Assembly: GCF_902806685.2 (NCBI RefSeq)
Contig: NC_048546.1
Location: forward strand, 7,874,001-7,938,000
Origin: Maniola hyperantus
Lineage: Eukaryota; Arthropoda; Insecta; Lepidoptera; Nymphalidae
Length of the DNA stretch: 64,000 nt
Direction: 5' to 3'
Positions within the stretch are counted from its first letter, which is position 1, and each line of letters opens with the position of its first letter. The position numbers were made by a program, and so were the translations under genes. Positions 54,730 to 63,710 of this stretch are shown piece by piece. The notes beneath the pieces are model-generated. The model searched no databases, was not told the DNA's origin, and saw nothing but the letters and a program-made list of their open reading frames with translations.

Positions 54730-55044
54730 CTATAATCCGCTCAAAAAGAAAAATAATATGTATGGTGCAACATATAGCATGCGATATGCAACACCCACCC
54801 TCCCACTGCTAAATATGGAGGAAAAGCCAGCCATCCATAAAGGACCACCGCCACGCAACACCATCAAAACACAGTCGACCACGTTTCGCTCGACACCGAA
54901 GCATCCACAGGAGTCAGCTATGTGATTCTCTAAAGAACGGTTCAACGTTGCCAACATCGATGCGGTCTGCGAGGTAACATCGTACAGATCGACCAGGCCA
55001 GCAACGGTTGTAAATTTGTGATTCTGTAGTGGCTTTAAGCTCAT
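54730..55044 (-). CDS. Unrecognised 104-codon open frame (doubtful)
   Basis: Product starts MSLKPLQNHKFTTVAGLVDL, contains TASMLATLNRSLENHIADS and CGCFGVERNVVDC, and ends in a hydrophobic run YVAPYILFFFLSGL. The underlying DNA is less AT-rich than its flanks from 54780 to 55060. Upstream sequence stays open for a few codons without a stop. It has the look of an old coding fragment, perhaps from a retroelement, but no diagnostic motif is present. Confidence 0.25.
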   Translation of the reverse strand: MSLKPLQNHKFTTVAGLVDLYDVTSQTASMLATLNRSLENHIADSCGCFGVERNVVDCVLMVLRGGGPLWMAGFSSIFSSGRVGVAYRMLYVAPYILFFFLSGL

Positions 55045-55499
55045 CGGTGATCTTATGGTTGAGACGGGCTCTACGATGTTATCTCGGATGAGCCAGTGAT
55101 GTCATCCTATTTTTATTTTCATACCGATAAAAAGTTACGATTACGAAATATGGCATTTATAGTGGGTTTAAAATTCATTTCTGATTACCTTTGCTATTTT
55201 TATACAAAGTTAAAGCAATAAATGCAAAATACTATGAGAAATTATCATTATTTAAAAAAATCTTGGACATAGGCAGGAGACCTTTGCCTTTGTTTTGCAT
55301 CATTAAAAAAAAAGTTGCTTCCCGCCGTGCAAGATGTCAGCCAGCACAAAATTAAAAATGGTATTGGTAAATTAATGATCACCTACACCCTAGAAAAACG
55401 ATTACTCGACAAAATCTCTAGTCTTAAAACAAACTGCACGTAATAAATCAAGTGGTTAGTGGAGCACTTATAATTCCTTTACTGCCTTGGTGACTTCAT
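55045..55499. other. No recognisable feature
   Basis: AT-rich; nothing identified. Confidence 0.4.
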
Positions 55500-55854
55500 A
55501 GGTCGTCACAACAACTCAACAAATAGTGCGTGAACTTCGTCTTTGTACGTCGTTTTATCGTGTTTTGTTTTAAAATACAAGTGAGTATTAAATTAAACTT
55601 AATTTACTCCGATATCAGTGGTTTTAACCTTGTGTCAGACTGCCTATCAAACTGTTCTTTCGGTGCTGACCAACGATTTAATAATAAATTTCAGTGCCTC
55701 GCAATATTGCCCCATCCACTGCTCAACTTGAAAAATTGTTCAAATTTATGGAGTAAAAACCATGGTCAGCAACTGGGCACGCTCGCACTGCCCTTGCTAG
55801 AGACCGTAGTGACCAAGCATCACCAAGAAGTTGGACAATATTGGATGAATATAA
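55500..55854 (+). promoter_or_regulatory. Possible 5' exon(s) and leader of the 55855-56171 gene model
   Basis: A leader-like stretch to 55580 ends at a consensus-type donor (GTGAGT at 55581). Two possible acceptors follow: TTGTGTCAG ending at 55638, and AATAAATTTCAG ending at 55694 after a TAATAA branch-like step. The DNA from 55695 to 55854 would then be leader directly before the start codon. A 117-codon frame (55530-55883) spans this interval in a different frame and shows no domain. All splice sites are predicted by eye. Confidence 0.25.
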
Positions 55855-56171
55855 ATGGCTGCATCAAAACATGGCAACAATAGCAAACGGTATGTAAATA
55901 TTATTTTCAAAGACACAATCTACTTTCTAAGCAGAGTATAAATGTTAGTACCTACCTAGTGTTAAATGTTGTCATACAATACAGTATTGGAAAGATAAAA
56001 AGGATGATGCAAAGAGAAAATGCAGTAGCATGGTTATTGCTAGAAGAAAGAACAGGCAGTGGTATGGATGAAAATATAGCAGTAGCAGAGCTAAATAACC
56101 TTGAGCAAATACCTAATAATTGTTTCTCTTATGGGTGGAGAAAGTTTTGCAACAGGATAGGAAGATTTTGA
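55855..56171 (+). CDS. Candidate two-exon small gene, 73 residues
   Basis: Exon 1 runs from the ATG at 55855 to 55889, then a 95-bp intron with GTATGT donor (55890) and TACAATACAG acceptor (ending 55984), and exon 2 is 55985-56171, stop TGA. Joining the exons keeps one frame: MAASKHGNNSKR, then IGKIKRMMQRENAVAWLLLE, and a C-terminus containing CFSYGWRKFCNRIGRF. The product is small and basic, with no signal peptide or membrane segment. I do not recognise the family. In favour: good splice sites, a typical insect intron size and no repeat overlap. Against: short length, and the start may lie in an earlier exon. It could also be the first coding part of a longer gene. Confidence 0.35.
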
Positions 56172-56205
56172 ATTGTCTGTTATCTATGTTATCTCTATAA
56201 ATGAA

Positions 56206-56495
56206 TATTTAAATCCTGTTGGAACTCTGCTTTTCTGAGATAAGAAGTTGTCTATGTCAATTTCCGGGATGCAAGCTACCTCTGTACCAAATTACAAATA
56301 AATGCATATATATATACAATAGATGGCCCTTTAAGAATCCTGTGGGAACTCTTTGATTTTCTGGGATAAAAAGTATCTAGCTTATGTCCGTCCTTGGGAT
56401 GTAAGCTAATATTCTGCACATTTCATCAAAATTGGTTTAATTTTTGGACCGTGAAAAGCTAGCAGACAGATAGACACACTTTCGCATTAAAAGTT
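56206..56495 (-). mobile_element. Two partial Helitrons in tandem, reversed
   Basis: First piece 56206-56300: AAATCCTGTTGGAACTCTGC and GATGCAAGCTACCTCTGTAC. Second piece 56325-56495: CTGTGGGAACTCTTTGATTT, GGGATAAAAAGTATCTAGC, GACCGTGAAAAGCTAGCAGA, ACACTTTCGCATTAAAAG. Neither keeps the CTAG terminus. Confidence 0.7.
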
Positions 56496-56681
56496 TAAGT
56501 AGGTATTAGGTATGGCTAGTATGGGTACGTAATTAATATGGAAAATTATTTGAAATAATAATATATAGTACTATTTTTTTTCTTATTTCAGAATGATATA
56601 TAAATGATGAAAGTTTACCACACTTGGAGAGTTATTTGGAGCCTGCGGTGTGTATAATATTATTGTATATTATATCCGTAC

Positions 56682-56903
56682 CATTATATAAATGCGAAAG
56701 TGTGTTTGTTTGTTGGTTTGTTAGTTTGTTGGTTTGTCCTTCAATCACGTCGCAACGGTGCAACGGATTGACGTGATTTTTTGCATGGGTATAGATAGAC
56801 TTGGAGAGTGACATAGGCTCTTTTTATCCCGGAAAATCAAAGAGTTCCCGTGGGATTTTGAAAAACGTAATTCCACGCGGACGAAGTCGCGGGCATCAGC
56901 TAG
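56682..56903 (+). mobile_element. Non-autonomous Helitron, GCGAAAGTGTG subfamily
   Basis: CATTATATAAATGCGAAAGT, TTTGTTGGTTTGT repeats, CAATCACGTCGCAACGGTGC, TTTTTTGCATGGGTATAG, CCCGGAAAATCAAAGAGTTC, CACGCGGACGAAGTCGCGGG, CAGCTAG|T. One of the best preserved copies. Confidence 0.9.
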
Positions 56904-56920
56904 TCTATACTAGCTTTTAT

Positions 56921-57131
56921 ACCTATGTATAAAAGAAAAAGGTGACTGACTGATCTATCAAAGCACAGCTCAAACTACTGAACGGATCGGTCTGAAATTT
57001 GGCATGCAGATAGCTATTATGACGTAGACATCCACTAAGAAAGGATTTTTGAAAATTCAACCCCTAAGGGGGTGAAATATTGGTTTGAAATTTGTGTAGT
57101 CCACGCGGCCGAAGTCGCAAGCATAAGCTAG
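56921..57131 (+). mobile_element. Non-autonomous Helitron, GACT-repeat subfamily
   Basis: Follows the previous copy after 17 bp. Short (GACT)2 tract, CTATCAAAGCACAGCTCAAA, CAACCCCTAAGGGGGTGAAA, CACGCGGCCGAAGTCGCAAG, CTAG|T. Confidence 0.85.
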
Positions 57132-57233
57132 TATAAAATATACCTACGGTTTTTTTTTGATTAGTTAATTATTTCAACTCTTTCATAATATCTCAACTGT
57201 GGCTGTTGCAGGCGAAGAACTCACAAGGGAGAT

Positions 57234-57484
57234 TCATCATCATCATCATCATGATCAACCCATCGCCGGCTCACCACAGAGTACGTACGGGTCTCCTCTC
57301 AGAGTGAGAAGGGTTTTGGCCATAGTCTACCACGCTGGTCATGTGCGGATTGGTACACTTTACACACCTTTGACAACATTATGGGGAACTCTCAGGCATG
57401 CAGGTTTCATCACGATGTTTTCCTTCACTGTTAAAGCAAGTAATATTTTATTACTTAAAAAGCACATAACTCCGAAAAGTTCTC
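57234..57484 (-). mobile_element. tRNA-derived SINE, left arm of a head-to-head pair
   Basis: Plus-strand CATCATCATCATGATCAACC, GGGTCTCCTCTCAGAGTGAG, CATAGTCTACCACGCTGGTC, CACATAACTCCGAAAAGTT. The tRNA-like head is absent: the copy stops exactly where the neighbouring forward SINE begins. Confidence 0.9.
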
Positions 57485-57486
57485 GT

Positions 57487-57795
57487 GAGCTGTGATAGAC
57501 TTGTGGTTAGGACGTCCACCTTCTAATCGGAGGTCGGGGGTTCGATTCCGGGCACGCACCTCTAACTTTTCGGAGTTTTGTGCTTTTTATCCAATATCAC
57601 TTGCTTTAACGGTCAAGAAGAAGATCGTGAGGAAACCTGCATGCCTGAGAGTTCTCCATAATATTCTCAAAGGTGTGCGAGTCTACCAATTTGCACATAG
57701 CCAGCGTGGTAGATTATAGCCAAACCCCTTATCACTCTAAGAGGAGACCCGTGCTCTGCAGTGAGCCGGCTATGGGTTGATCACGATGATCATGA
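57487..57795 (+). mobile_element. tRNA-derived SINE, full length, right arm of the pair
   Basis: The head GAGCTGTGATAGACTTGTGG and a perfect B box in GGGGTTCGATTCCGGG give it intact-looking internal RNA polymerase III promoter elements. The core TAACTTTTCGGAGTTTTGTG and TGAGGAAACCTGCATGCCTG follow, then AGCCGGCTATGGGTTGATCA and a TGATCATGA tail. Confidence 0.9.
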
Positions 57796-58145
57796 ATTCT
57801 TCTCAAGCAGTGGAAGACACTCAAATTCCTGAGCCTCTAGCAGTTGAGAAGCTTTTAAATCCTGTGGGAATTATTTCATTTTTTTCTACCAAAAGTCTAT
57901 AACAAAACCTGTCTGTTTTTCTATGGTTAAAAAAAAGGTAAACTAAGTTTATACTGCACTTTTATTATCTTTTCCACACAAATATTAAAAACAAATGAAC
58001 GAGTAATGCAATAAAATATATTTTAATTTACTATTGAAAAACACTAACACACACACGGTATAAGATATAAAATGTATATAACATTAAAATATATGTAAAT
58101 AGTTAAGATTAAGATAAGGAATAAATAAAGGCTTTGAAATTGAGA
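57796..58145. other. No gene; possible poly(A)-signal retroposon end
   Basis: The right part ends with AAGGAATAAATAAAGGCTTT on the plus strand, a 3'-end-like sequence meeting the oppositely oriented LINE tail. No coding sequence. Confidence 0.35.
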
Positions 58146-58850
58146 ATTATTTTATTTATTTATTTATTTATTGACACTTTATTGCACACAACACAAAGTA
58201 AACATTGAAAAAACACAATACAGGATCTTATTCTAATAGATGTAGCATGCAAAGGCGGCCTTATCGCTAAAGCGATCTCTTCCAGGCAACCTTTGACGAA
58301 AGGAATCACGAAAGCACGGGTTGGTGCGGCAGCCGAAAATGGCCCTAGTTATTATTATAAATTAGACTACATACACAGTACATTCAAATAATACACAAAT
58401 AAATATAATTATATATACCCATATACATATCTCTATAATATACTACATAATTCTGTTTACATAGATAAATAATAGTTCTTCAAACGATTTTTGAAGGTGT
58501 TTAAGGATTTCGCCTGACGTATTTCAGCTGGGAGAGAATTCCAGAGCTTGACACTGTTAGTGGTGAAAGAGTTACCATAGTATACCGTGCGGCTGTGTGG
58601 AGTCATAAGCTTATTGTCGGTGCTGGAGCGGAGGGAGAACTGATGGTTCTCACCAAGATAGGAAAACCGTTCTTTTAAGTATGATGGTGTTTGAGGGTAG
58701 TACAGAATACGATATAGGAGCGACAAAGCGTGCATCTCCCTCCGCCGAGATACTGGCAGCCACTTTAGTTTAGCACGGAACTCTGATACATGATCATATT
58801 TTCGTAGGCCGAAGATGAAGCGAATACACATGTTTTGTAGTCTTTCCAGC
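58146..58850 (-). pseudogene. 5'-truncated CR1/Jockey-type LINE with readable RT C-terminus
   Basis: The minus-strand frame opens at about 58850 and runs to a stop at 58457: LERLQNMCIRFIFGLRKYDH, LKWLPVSRRREMHALSLLY, TPSYLKERFSYLG, LWNSLPAEIRQAKSLNTFKN, ending LKNYYLSM. RFIFGLRKYDHVS, LKWLPV..RR..HALSLLY and LWNSLP.EIR are hallmark C-terminal motifs of this reverse-transcriptase group. No endonuclease or catalytic RT core remains. The 3' UTR (58456-58175) contains AGAGATCGCTTTAGCGATAA and GGCCGCCTTTGCATGC, followed by an (AAATAAAT) tail at 58149-58173. The frame has no stop over 130 codons, so the copy is recent. Confidence 0.85.
58149..58173. repeat. (TTTA)n LINE tail
   Basis: Six TTTA units on the plus strand, the 3' terminal microsatellite of the minus-strand LINE. 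Confidence 0.9.
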
Positions 58851-58864
58851 TATCTAAATCTACT

Positions 58865-59440
58865 CTTTTATTTATTATTGCATCTGTCTTGCACGCCACG
58901 AGCGATTAGCAAGGAGTTCTCGGCACCTTTGTCCTTCTTCTAAGCCCTCTGCTCTGCTTTGACGAGGATTCCTTTGCAGCATGCTCATTATCCTATGTTC
59001 TTCTCGGATTATGTCATTTGGCAATGACAACGCTGGTAATGTTGTAGTATGTTGTGTAAAACGTGCATGCAACATGCTAAGTATAATGAATCTTCTGGCC
59101 ACCATCCCTGGACCATAATCGCTATGAACTAGAAGGCATCTAAATCTTCGTTTTAAACTCCAAATAATACATAAGTACACCACTGCACGACTAGCTCTTG
59201 ATGTAGGGGAGCAAATCCCTTTCTAACATTGCCACAAGTTCCTCCGTGATACTAAATATTTTTACATAATGCGTCTGTCGAGAGCAGACGAAGACCACGT
59301 ATTTGACAACCTTTTGCACGCCTTTTTATTTTGTATTCCTCTTGTTTAGCTTCTTCTAATAAGAAAAATGTACTTGAGCTAAGCGAGCAGCCATCTGAAG
59401 TGAAAAACGATAAATAGTTAACTCAGATATTTTTTTATCA
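58865..59440 (-). pseudogene. PIF/Harbinger-like transposase, internally deleted
   Basis: Three minus-strand frame segments fit one protein. A start-proximal FFLLEEAKQEEYKIKRRAKG (from 59368) is followed by IFSITEELVAMLERDLLPYI (about 59259-59198). A C-terminal SRAVVYLCIIWSLKRRFRCL, then RRFIILSMLHARF and EEGQRCRELLANRSW end at 58875. F.ITEELV..LE.DL.PYI resembles the N-terminal region, and (V)V...W..LKRRFRCL...LH the C-terminal region, of HARBI1-type nucleases. The catalytic middle (DDE residues, normally ~200 residues) is missing and two frameshifts separate the pieces. AATAATAAATAAAAG after the stop may be its poly(A) signal. The family call rests on remembered motifs. Confidence 0.55.
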
Positions 59441-59830
59441 TTTAATTATACTTACTATAGAAAATAACAAAATAAAACTCACATTTTCACCTTTCTTTTA
59501 AAGTTTTTCTATGTTTACAACGAAATTTAACTCGTGCATCGATGGTGCATCGTAGAGAAAAGCTACACCGGAGACGCTTTTCCGTTTGACACATAGAATC
59601 GAAGGCGAGGGCGTACGATGTAGTCGAAGGCGAGCAATTAGAATAGCAAATTCCATACATAAATGTCAAAAACCCGTTTCCTACATCGATCACACTCGCT
59701 CGTGAAGCGCTAGTGTCGCAAAGGTGAGTCGAACGCGATTAATAGAATAACAAATGTGCTACATCTAAGGAAACATCCGATGTGCGACCGATGTAAATAT
59801 TATTTTACCTTAGAGAATCACACTGCAGGA
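59441..59830 (-). mobile_element. Probable non-coding 5' part of the Harbinger-like element
   Basis: Repeats the words CATCGATG, GATGCATCG and CTACATCG with CGAAGGCGAG twice (59600 and 59625), as in DNA-transposon subterminal regions. A 68-codon minus frame (59487-59693) is unassigned. Terminal inverted repeats could not be matched, because the other end is cut by the LINE at 58850. Confidence 0.35.
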
Positions 59831-61616
59831 GATAAAGACCTTAAAATGCACAATTGGAAACTTTTTCCTGCTTCTATACAATAGTGTCAGTTATAAAATA
59901 TAGATATTATGTCACTCAATAAGAATACGACACATATCCGGTTTTGTCGGTGTATATCCGACTTGTTTGGAACTAGTCGGACACACACCGGCAAAATTGG
60001 ACTTAGTATAGTCGTATACTTTTTACAGTGATTGTGAATTCTACTAAACATAAGTTTAATATGCCTAGCGCTCATTTTCCTCTGTTGTGGAATTAAAACT
60101 TTCAAGGTAGGTACATATTAAACCTGCAGCGTTACCTTTTAATCACAACACGAAGTCTTACAAAAAACGATTGCTATTGCATTTATAAATCCTAAGAATA
60201 AAAAAAGATCCCAATGTGTAACAAAAATTATCTTCAAATCTGATCCACAAACTCTTGATTTAATTAAATCAATTTATAACCTTAATTTAACCGACAGCAA
60301 TATCGCGGCTTTATTCAACTCCGGCAGAAAGAAGTGTACCTAATATAATTAAAACACAAACGATATAATGTCGGGCCCTTTCATTACTGTCTGTATAATT
60401 TCATTCTGAAATTTCGTAATAAAAAACTGTGCTACATTTTCATTGACTTCAATGGAGGTCTTGTAGAGAGCTCGGTCTATTAGAGCCACATCCAATTTTC
60501 ATCTATATGAAATGAAATGACGTACCGCTTAATGTTGCAGCGTCATGCGCTCTATAATCTCCCTGGCTGTGTGCAGTGGTTGGACCTCAATCGGTGCTGA
60601 TTGAAACGTAGAGATTTATGCTTGCCCCGCGCTTTGCTTGTTTACTACGGATTTACTTCCAAAGTACCTATCTATCTAACGTGCACTCTATACGAAGTAA
60701 TATATAAGTCAATGACTCTATGTTCTTCCAAACTAAACTGAGCATTGAGTTTATATAATACACTCATGCTGAGATTTCAAAACAGTACTATGATTTTGGA
60801 TTTAACTCTGAGCTCAATTTATGCATATAAATATTGAATCAAAATATCTACCTTTGTGAGATAGCAAAACCCAAATACCGATTTTTTAAATTTTTTGTTT
60901 AGACAGGCTAAATTCAAAACAAACTGAACCTAGATTCACAAGAAGGAAGTGGATTTTGTATAATTTAGGTTACTTTTGTTCAGGAGTCTTAGTCCAATGA
61001 AAAAACAGGTATTACCTGAGGTATTGTTTAATATTTTTATATACGGACGAAGTCACCCGTAGATGTGAGTTCTAAATAAAATAATTTTGGATTTAAGCAA
61101 ACTAATAAAAAAGTATTTGAAAAAGTGTTCCTTTACCGGCCGGCCATACAAATACGTATATAAACCTGACCTGTTTGAGAGAATAAGATAAGCGTAGGAA
61201 TGCTCAGAAACTTTTCGAATTGAACAAGATGTCCACACTCTAATCGCTGAAAACAATCGGGATTCCTCTCAAACTCGGGTAGAAACATTGAGAGCGTTTA
61301 AAATCTGCAAGGTGTCGCTTAAATGGCGGATAATTTATTCCGCATCGAGGGAATACCGATAAACCCGTCTCGTTCCCGAGACACCCCTCTAATCCTTTGA
61401 TGGATTCTTCCTCCAGACGGCAAATACCGGAAAAGTGCACTCTTTCATGCAAGGAATAACAGAAAAACTTATATTTTTGAGATCTCATAATATGAAGTCC
61501 GTTATCCTGAAAATATTTTCATCTTATCTGCTAGAACGTTTCTCTGCTTTTGAGATAAAATTGCTAACTTACCATGATCTACTAGTATCTACTGAATATT
61601 TTTATTTATTTTGATA
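59831..61616. other. 1.8 kb without a recognisable gene
   Basis: AT-rich. Frames of 67-82 codons (59887-60105, 61053-61256, 61240-61488; all minus) show no family. ATATATAAGTCAATGA near 60700 is shared with 33813. Confidence 0.45.
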
Positions 61617-61790
61617 CTCAACGATGCCCGCAACTTTGTCCGCGTGAATATATTACCTAGGTTTTTTAAAAATCTCGCGGGAAATCTTTGTTTTTTGGGG
61701 ATAAATAGTATGTGTTATTAGGGTATAAGGTATCTCAATTCCAAATTTCAACCAAATCGGTTCAGTCAGTGTGACGTGAACGAGTAGGTA
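61617..61790 (-). mobile_element. Helitron remnant, reversed
   Basis: ACGATGCCCGCAACTTTGTC, CGCGTGAATATATTACC, TCGCGGGAAATCTTTGTTTT, AACCAAATCGGTTCAG. Both termini degraded. Confidence 0.6.
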
Positions 61791-62379
61791 ATAGTTAAAC
61801 ACCAAACATCCATTTTTTTATAAAATTAGTCAGGATTAGCACTAGGACTATCTTGTACACTAACCTCCGTAATCTGCTTTAGTTACGTACTCCCTAACCG
61901 GCATCTAGTTGGGTCTTTTTAAATTGTCATACAGTATTTACCACGAGCTCTTAAGATAAAAGGAGATAAATTAATAAACGCAAATAGAAAAATTTGAAAC
62001 GCGGACTTCATTACCGCAATCACTGAAAAGTAAAAATGTAATTAACACTTTGAAATAAGTAGTGGAAGTAGTTCAGCTAATTAAAAACGCACCGCAATAA
62101 ATGGGGAGCACCGCGCGCGACACCGCACCGACGGAATTGGCCAATCGACGCTTTTCCCGCCGAGTCGATGACCTAGCGGGCCAATTGCAACGTGAACGTT
62201 CTGATCTACTACTCGTCAACCGAAACAAATCGCCGATATTCCATTCCTTTTTTCCACGTCACGGTTGTTGTCGTTTTGGTTATCACACGAACTGTTCTAT
62301 TCAGTTTGCATCGCTCCGGTGAAATTGGATTCCACAACACACAGTAACACAGCGCTGCGGAATTTTGTTATTAGATAAT
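61791..62379. other. No gene; short GC-rich patch
   Basis: 62101-62270 is GC-rich with TTGGCCAATCGACG and GGGCCAATTGC in near-inverted relation. A 73-codon frame here has no family. Confidence 0.4.
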
Positions 62380-62515
62380 TTTTAAAATCGGTCTAGGCGT
62401 TTTCGAGTTATCGGGGAACATACATAAAAAATAAAAAAAAAAAAAAAAAAAAAAAAAAAAGATTCCGACGAATTGAGAACCTCCTCCTTTTTTTGAAGTC
62501 GGTTAAAAAGTGGAT
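62380..62515 (+). repeat. Interspersed repeat 3' end with 33-bp poly(A)
   Basis: GTTTTCGAGTTATCGGGGAA, an A-run at about 62428-62460, GACGAATTGAGAACCTCCTC and TTTTTTGAAGTCGGTTAAAA. The ending is a common lepidopteran repeat terminus. Confidence 0.6.
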
Positions 62516-63169
62516 TTGTATCTGTGTATTGTTACCACAGATTAGAGAATTTATTATTGTTATTTAAGGTGCTTCACAATTAACCGCGATCTGTATGCGA
62601 GTGCGACCCTAGATATCAAGAGCGTGTGATTTTGCTAGTTTTAAATTGACTTAAACAAGCGATCGAAGCATTGATCAGCAACATATCGAGCCTGTTATGG
62701 AAGAACATCGTAAGCGACAATAATGAAATTTTACAGGAGAGGAATTTTTTTGATTACTTTTTATGTATTACTTATATGTCCCCAATTTTTGTATATATTG
62801 CAGTGTACGTAATTCTCTGCATGTAACTAATCGAATTATTACAAAAAGAGTTAAAAGTTAAGAGTTAAGAGCATTTTTGTCACTTACGATAAAATAACAG
62901 TTCATGATATCTATGTTTTTTTTCAAAAATCGTTACTTACGCTATTATTTTTCTATACTAGTTAGGCTACTTAAAAGAAAAACTGTAGCATTTGGCAAAG
63001 TTTTCTCTCCTATAAGTCCTCTCTCTACTCACAATAAAACGAAAACATACACATAAATCTATTTTTATTCTTTATAAACAATTTTAATTATCTTTCATAC
63101 TCGATCATTCGTCATTGCTTTCCTCCGGTAGTACGTCTTTGGTATTGCCACCATAAGGTAAGATAAGAT
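62516..63169. other. No recognisable feature
   Basis: AT-rich; nothing identified. Confidence 0.45.
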
Positions 63170-63270
63170 AGTCCTGTGTATCCAATCCAATCCATCAGCC
63201 TGTTTGCGTCCACTGCTGGACAAAGGCCGCCTTTCTAAGAGCGCGCCACCAAACATTCCTGTGATATTAT
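63170..63270 (-). mobile_element. RTE-type LINE 3' end
   Basis: Plus-strand ATCCATCAGCCTGTTTGCGT, CCACTGCTGGACAAAGGCCG and AGAGCGCGCCACCA is the reversed ending of lepidopteran RTE elements. The 65-codon minus frame across it is its translation (LLERRPLSSSGRKQADG). Confidence 0.75.
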
Positions 63271-63512
63271 GCAGGAATAATATCTTTGTCACACATTTTT
63301 TTCAAATCCATATACTTAGGTCTGGCAATACGTATTTTTGCTGAATATGCTGCCATAAGTAACTGGAGGCGCTGTCGACTTTGCCATGATCTTATTAAAA
63401 AGCTCAGATCCACACATTGTATTTCAGTAGGAGTATAAAATCCATAATTAAGGACAATTTTTTTAGGTGAACGCTGAAGCATTGGAAGCAAACTGATCTT
63501 AGCTTGATTGGA

Positions 63513-63710
63513 TATTGTAAATGCGAAAGTGTGTTTGTTTGTTAATTTGCTGGTTTTTCGTTCAATTACGCCGCAATGAAACAACAGATCAATTTGATTT
63601 TTTGCATGGATATAGGTAGTTAAAGATCTGGAGAGTGACATAAGGTAGGGTTTCAGAAAATCAAAGAATTCCCACGGCATTTTTAAAAATCTATACTCAC
63701 GCGGACGGCT
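63513..63710 (+). mobile_element. Helitron, GCGAAAGTGTG subfamily, 3' end lost
   Basis: TATTGTAAATGCGAAAGTGT, TTTGTTTGTTAATTTGCTGG, TTACGCCGCAATGAAACAAC, TTTTTTGCATGGATATAGG, AATTCCCACGGCATTTTTAA, CTCACGCGGACGG, then cut before CTAG. A 137-codon minus frame (63267-63680) overlaps it and is spurious in this part. Confidence 0.8.

Noticed and set aside
57199..57719. 98- and 75-codon frames as genes
   Set aside because: They run through the SINE pair, and the His run is the (CAT)n SINE tail.
63267..63680. 137-codon minus frame as a gene
   Set aside because: Its start-proximal half is an antisense Helitron and the rest shows no domain.
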